NCBI RefSeq assembly: GCF_019049285.1
Contig: NZ_JAGMUL010000024.1
Location: 29,226-93,225, forward strand
Source: Streptomyces sp. AC550_RSS872
Lineage (GTDB): Bacteria; Actinomycetota; Actinomycetes; Streptomycetales; Streptomycetaceae
Reading direction: 5' to 3'
DNA length: 64,000 nt
Shown one piece after another: positions 60,364-64,000 of this stretch. The position numbers were made by a program, and so were the translations under genes. Within the stretch, counting starts at the first letter, position 1. Each line of letters begins with the position of its first letter. The notes under the pieces were generated by a model that had not been told where the DNA came from, made no database searches, and was given only the letters and a program-made list of their open reading frames with translations.

Positions 60364-61211
60364 CCCGGGTCGCCGCCGCTTTCCGATCGCTCCCCGAGTC
60401 GTCCGTAACGCAGGACCAGCACCGCGGCGTCGTCGTTGTGGCCGGTGAGGTCGGCGACCTTGATCACCTCGGCGGCCAGTTCGTCCGGGTCGGCGCAGCA
60501 GGCGTCGCCGACCAGCTCGGCCACCCTCTTCATCCCGTCGTCGATCGGGTACTCCGGGCCCTCCACCACCCCGTCGGTGAGCAGCACGAACGCGCCCGCC
60601 CCGGTCAGCAGCCGACGGGACGACGGGTAGTGCTCGCCGGCGTGGATGCCGAGCGGCAGACCGCCGTCGTCGAGGACGATCTCGCAGCGGCCGTCGCTCG
60701 TGGCCCAGACGGCCGGGACGTGTCCGGCGCGGGCGTCGCAGAGTTCTCCGGTGGCCGGGTCGAAGCGCAGGAACGAGCAGGTCACGAAGAGTTCGGTGGC
60801 CATTGCGACGAGGAGATCGTTCGTCCGGCCGAGGACCTCGGCCGGGTCGGTGGTGGCGGTCGCGACGGCGCGCAGACAGGTGCGTACCTGCCCCATGAGC
60901 GCCGCGGCCTCCACGTCATGGCCCTGGACGTCCCCTATCGCGAACCCCATCGAACCGTCCGGCATCGCGAAGCCGTCGTACCAGTCGCCCCCGATGTCCA
61001 GCCCGACCCGTGCGGGCGCGTACCGCCCCGCCGCCCGCAGAAACGGCAGCACCGGGAGTTGCGCGGCGAGGACCTGGCGCTGGAGTGCGGCGGCGAGTTC
61101 GACGCGGGCCTGCTGGAACTTGATCTGGTCCAGTATCCGGCCGGTGAGATCCCCGAGCTTCTGGAGCAGCTCTCTGGTGGCACCGGCCGAATCGGTGCGG
61201 CGGTGGGCCAT
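60360..61211 (-). CDS. SpoIIE-type PP2C phosphatase
   Basis: A 283-residue phosphatase. Metal-binding motifs are intact: GGDWYDGFAM, AIGDVQGHDVEAAALMG, LTDGVVEG and the C-terminal GHNDDAAVLVL. An N-terminal helix (about 1-55) may be a dimerisation arm. It should dephosphorylate a STAS-domain antagonist. ATG 61211 has a GGAG-type site. It is coupled to the MASE1 sensor gene. Confidence 0.9.
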   Translation of the reverse strand: MAHRRTDSAGATRELLQKLGDLTGRILDQIKFQQARVELAAALQRQVLAAQLPVLPFLRAAGRYAPARVGLDIGGDWYDGFAMPDGSMGFAIGDVQGHDVEAAALMGQVRTCLRAVATATTDPAEVLGRTNDLLVAMATELFVTCSFLRFDPATGELCDARAGHVPAVWATSDGRCEIVLDDGGLPLGIHAGEHYPSSRRLLTGAGAFVLLTDGVVEGPEYPIDDGMKRVAELVGDACCADPDELAAEVIKVADLTGHNDDAAVLVLRYGRLGERSESGGDPG

Positions 61212-61338
61212 GGCATCACACTCCGGGATCTTGCGGAGCGCCGCGCCATATGCGGCGTTCTCACGGTACTCCGGTGACGGGAGGGTCTCCCTGCAACGGC
61301 CGCGTCGGTGGCGTACGCCGTCCACGCCGGCGACGTAC

Positions 61339-64000
61339 CTAGAACTCCTGGTCCCCCCACGCCAGCGCGTCCAGATCACCGTCGAAGTCCGCCCCCAGGC
61401 CCGCCACGCCCAGGAACATCCGCTCCAGCGGGTCCGGCGTCGTCGGCAGTACGGCCTGTTCCGTCCAGATGCACTTGCCGGTCGGCGTGTACCGCGTCCC
61501 CCACCGCTGCGACAGCGCGGTGACCAGCTGGAGCCCGCGGCCGCCCTCGTCGGTCTCCGTGGCGCGGCGTATGCGCGGCATGGTCAGGCTGCCGTCGAAG
61601 ACCTCGCAGATCAGGTTGGCGTCGTGCAGGAGACGGAGGCGGAGGGGGCCCTTGGCGTGGCGGATGACGTTGCCGACGAGTTCGCTGGCGAGGAGTTCGG
61701 TGGTGGGGGTGAGGTCCTCGAGGCCCCAGGCCGCGAGTTGCTTGCGGATCAGGCTGCGGGCCTGGCCGGCCGCCTTGGGGTCCTTGGGGAGGGGCCAGGA
61801 GGCCATGCGGGAGGTGGGCAGTGCGTGCAGGCGGGCCAGCAGGAAGGCCGCGTCATCGGCCGCCTGCTGGTCGGCGGGCAGAAGGGTGGAGGTGACCCGC
61901 TCGCAGAGGCGTTCGAGATCCGTCGCCGTACCGTCCGCGTGCGCGGTGCGCAGGACGTCGGCGAGCGCCGCCATGCCCTCGTCCATCTCGCGCTTGGACG
62001 ACTCCACCAGGCCGTCGGTGTACAGCACCAGCACGCTGCCCTCGGGGACCGGGACCTCCGTCGTGTCGAAGGGGGGCTCGGCCGCGCCGAGCGGCGGGTC
62101 GGCCGACAGGGGCGGGAACACCACCGTGCCGTCGGGGTGCAGCAGGGCCGGCGGCGGATGGCCCGCCCTGGATATGGAGCAGACGCGGGTCGTGGAGTCG
62201 TAGAGGGCGTACAGACAGGTCACGTACGACTCCTCGCCCATGCCGCCGACGAGGTCGTTGAGGTGGCTCATGATCTCGTCGGGCGGCAGTTCGAGGTCGG
62301 CGAGGGTGTGGACAGCGGTGCGCAGCCGGCCCATCGTCGCGGCCTCGGGCAGGCCGTGGCCCATGACGTCGCCGACGACCAGGGCGACCTGGCCGCCCGA
62401 GAGCGGGATGATGTCGTACCAGTCGCCGCCCACGTCCATGCCCTGGCCGGCCGGAAGGTAGCGGGCGGCGGCCGTGCAGGCGGGCAGGTCGGGCAGGTCG
62501 CGGGGGAGCAGGCTGCGCTGGAGTTCGCGGGACCGGGTGTGCTCGGCGTCGAAGAGGCGGGCCCGTTCCAGGGCCTGGGCGACCAGGGCGCTGGTCGCGG
62601 TGAGGAGGGTGCGCTCCTCGTCGGTGAGGCTGCGCGGGTGGTCGAAGGAGATCGCGCAGATGCCGAAGGTGTGCCCGGAGGCGGTCAGCGGGAGCAGCGC
62701 CCAGGCCTGCTTGCCGGCGCGGGCGGGCAGGTCGGCGAGCTCGGGGTAGCGGGCGGCGAACTCCCGCTGGGAGGACATGAACAGCGGCGTGCCGGCCCGG
62801 ACCGCGTCCCACAGCGGGCTGGGTTCCGTACGCTCGCGGCCGTCGAGGATGGCGAGGATGTCCTGCGGGTAGCCGACGGACCCGACGGTGTGCAGCCGGT
62901 CGCCCTCCACGGCCTGCACCACCAGGCCTGTCGCCTCGAACGGCGGCAGCACCCGCCGTGCGACCGCGTCCACCACGTCCTTCGAGGTGGTCGCCTTGGC
63001 GAGCGCCTCCGTCAACTCCGCTATCCGCGCGGCCCGTTCGGACGCCGCCCGCTCGGCGGACCGGCGCTCCTCCTCCAGCCGCCGCTTCTCGGTGACGTCG
63101 GTGAAGTAGATGGTGCGGCCGTCGGGGCCCGGCACGAACCGGAGGTGGCACAGGCGGCCGTTGGGCAGCCGTACGTCGAAGCTGACCGACTTCTCCGCCG
63201 CGGCGGCCTGCCGGCAGCGGATCTCCAGGCCGGGCACCTGCTCGGCGGCGGGCAGGTCCCACAGCAGCCGGCCGAACAGCTCCTCCTCGGAGAAACCCAG
63301 GGTGCGTTCGGCCTCCAGGTTGGCGAAGGTGATCCGCCAGTCGTCGTCCATCGCGAGGAAGCCGTCGCTCATGTGGCGCAGGGCCCGGCCGAGCGCGTCA
63401 CGGGCGGACCGCGGCTCGTTGCTGTCCCAGCCGACGCCTATCATCCGCTGCGGCTCGCCGTTGTCGTCGTACGTCGCCCTGCCGCGGGCCTGCGTCCAGC
63501 CCCAGCTGCCGTCCAGTTTGCGCACCCGGTACTCGGCCTCGAACACACCGTGCTCCAGGATCGCCCGGTCCACCAGGGCCAGCGTCGGCGCCAGGTCGTC
63601 GGGGTGGACGCACCTCATCCAGTTCTCGACCAGGGCGGTGTAGTCCTCCGGCCGGGTGCCGTACAGCTCCAGCGCCGCCTCGTCCCAGATGAGTTCGCCG
63701 GTCTGGATGTTCCAGTCCCAGGAGCCGACGCTGACCTCCTTCAGCGCCTGGCGCAGCCGCCCGCCGTTCTGCTCCGGCTGTACGGGCCGGGAGGGGCCGG
63801 CCGTCGGCGGTGCCTGGACCATGCGTTCCTCGGTCCAGGCGACGACGGCACGCAGGAACTCCCAGTGCTCGGGCCCCGGTTCGCCCTGGTCGCCCATCAG
63901 GACGCTGAGCGCGCCGGTGCTGCGCCTGCCCCGGTACATCGGCAGGGCGGCGAGGCCGGTACCGGGCCAGGCGGGGGTGGAGGTGGGGGTGGGGGTGCCG
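61339..64000 (-). CDS. multi-sensor SpoIIE phosphatase/ATPase (5' end outside window)
   Basis: The visible part covers 887 residues. Before the first internal ATG (63939) the frame continues upstream (PAWPGTGLAALP then YRGRRSTGALSVLMG), which looks like a GAF C-terminus, so the gene starts beyond the right edge. Then PAS (near SWDWNIQTGELIWDEAALEL), a second PAS, a GAF domain, SpoIIE PP2C (GGDWYDIIPL, VVGDVMGHGLPEA) and a C-terminal RsbW-like ATPase (LLASELVGNVIRHA, GGRGLQLVTALS). One protein thus joins sensing, phosphatase and kinase modules of partner-switching. Confidence 0.9.
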   Translation of the reverse strand, partial: GTPTPTSTPAWPGTGLAALPMYRGRRSTGALSVLMGDQGEPGPEHWEFLRAVVAWTEERMVQAPPTAGPSRPVQPEQNGGRLRQALKEVSVGSWDWNIQTGELIWDEAALELYGTRPEDYTALVENWMRCVHPDDLAPTLALVDRAILEHGVFEAEYRVRKLDGSWGWTQARGRATYDDNGEPQRMIGVGWDSNEPRSARDALGRALRHMSDGFLAMDDDWRITFANLEAERTLGFSEEELFGRLLWDLPAAEQVPGLEIRCRQAAAAEKSVSFDVRLPNGRLCHLRFVPGPDGRTIYFTDVTEKRRLEEERRSAERAASERAARIAELTEALAKATTSKDVVDAVARRVLPPFEATGLVVQAVEGDRLHTVGSVGYPQDILAILDGRERTEPSPLWDAVRAGTPLFMSSQREFAARYPELADLPARAGKQAWALLPLTASGHTFGICAISFDHPRSLTDEERTLLTATSALVAQALERARLFDAEHTRSRELQRSLLPRDLPDLPACTAAARYLPAGQGMDVGGDWYDIIPLSGGQVALVVGDVMGHGLPEAATMGRLRTAVHTLADLELPPDEIMSHLNDLVGGMGEESYVTCLYALYDSTTRVCSISRAGHPPPALLHPDGTVVFPPLSADPPLGAAEPPFDTTEVPVPEGSVLVLYTDGLVESSKREMDEGMAALADVLRTAHADGTATDLERLCERVTSTLLPADQQAADDAAFLLARLHALPTSRMASWPLPKDPKAAGQARSLIRKQLAAWGLEDLTPTTELLASELVGNVIRHAKGPLRLRLLHDANLICEVFDGSLTMPRIRRATETDEGGRGLQLVTALSQRWGTRYTPTGKCIWTEQAVLPTTPDPLERMFLGVAGLGADFDGDLDALAWGDQEF

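Overview
The window is high-GC actinobacterial DNA and almost certainly comes from a Streptomyces chromosome. The coding regions show strong third-position G/C bias. There are SpoIIE-type phosphatases with RsbW-like kinases, a subtilisin-inhibitor (SSI) gene, a Tat-exported DyP peroxidase linked to Sco and PCuAC copper chaperones, and an actinomycete integrative and conjugative element (AICE). The DnaA-box cluster beside serS suggests the central, oriC-proximal part of the chromosome. That placement rests on recalled S. coelicolor synteny, not on a search.

Layout. 1-5.4 kb: a partial alpha/beta-hydrolase (probably SDR fusion) gene, an M24 peptidase and a four-gene ABC exporter operon (ATPase-permease-ATPase-permease). 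5.5-9.9 kb: small proteins, an abnormal tRNA-like gene, a HAD phosphatase, serS, a two-part cluster of DnaA boxes, and pheA. 10-16.4 kb: a minus-strand copper/DyP block (YcnI, Sco, PCuAC/ECuC, CopCD, DtpA-like peroxidase) with a membrane protein upstream. 16.6-27.3 kb: housekeeping and regulatory genes (two RsbW-like ATPases, aminopeptidase P, a SpoIIE-type protein, a prim-pol-like protein, a secreted protein, a SEC-C protein, a glycerophosphodiesterase and an HtrA-like protease), ending at tRNA-Ser(TGA).

27.46-43.01 kb: a complete-looking AICE of about 15.5 kb inserted in the 3' part of tRNA-Ser(TGA). From attL it carries int, xis, a P4-type primase/helicase Rep, a prim-pol, small proteins, a spread-like membrane protein, an FtsK/TraB DNA pump with octamer repeats beside it, more transfer and spread genes, a Nudix (Pif-like) gene, and a short GntR (KorSA-like) repressor with three operator-like palindromes. 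Three cargo genes lie between the repressor and attR: a class IV aminotransferase, an HTH-formylglycine-generating-enzyme fusion with a C-terminal frameshift, and an unknown protein. Matching integrase arm-type repeats lie just inside both ends.

43-64 kb: chromosomal genes again. These are amphi-Trp, DinB and another prim-pol gene, then a three-gene cluster resembling the ChsH2-ChsH1-Ltp2 steroid side-chain lyase of mycobacteria. A SigE-family sigma factor, an acyl-CoA ligase, a 1430-residue degenerate PAS/histidine-kinase/receiver protein, an SSI inhibitor and two tRNAs follow. The window closes with MASE1 and SpoIIE signalling genes, the last of which runs off the right edge.

The most distinctive signals are the tRNA-like gene with an enlarged anticodon arm, the DnaA-box cluster, the conjugation-related repeats of the AICE, the frameshifted HTH-FGE gene and the large pseudokinase with repeated arginine-rich motifs.
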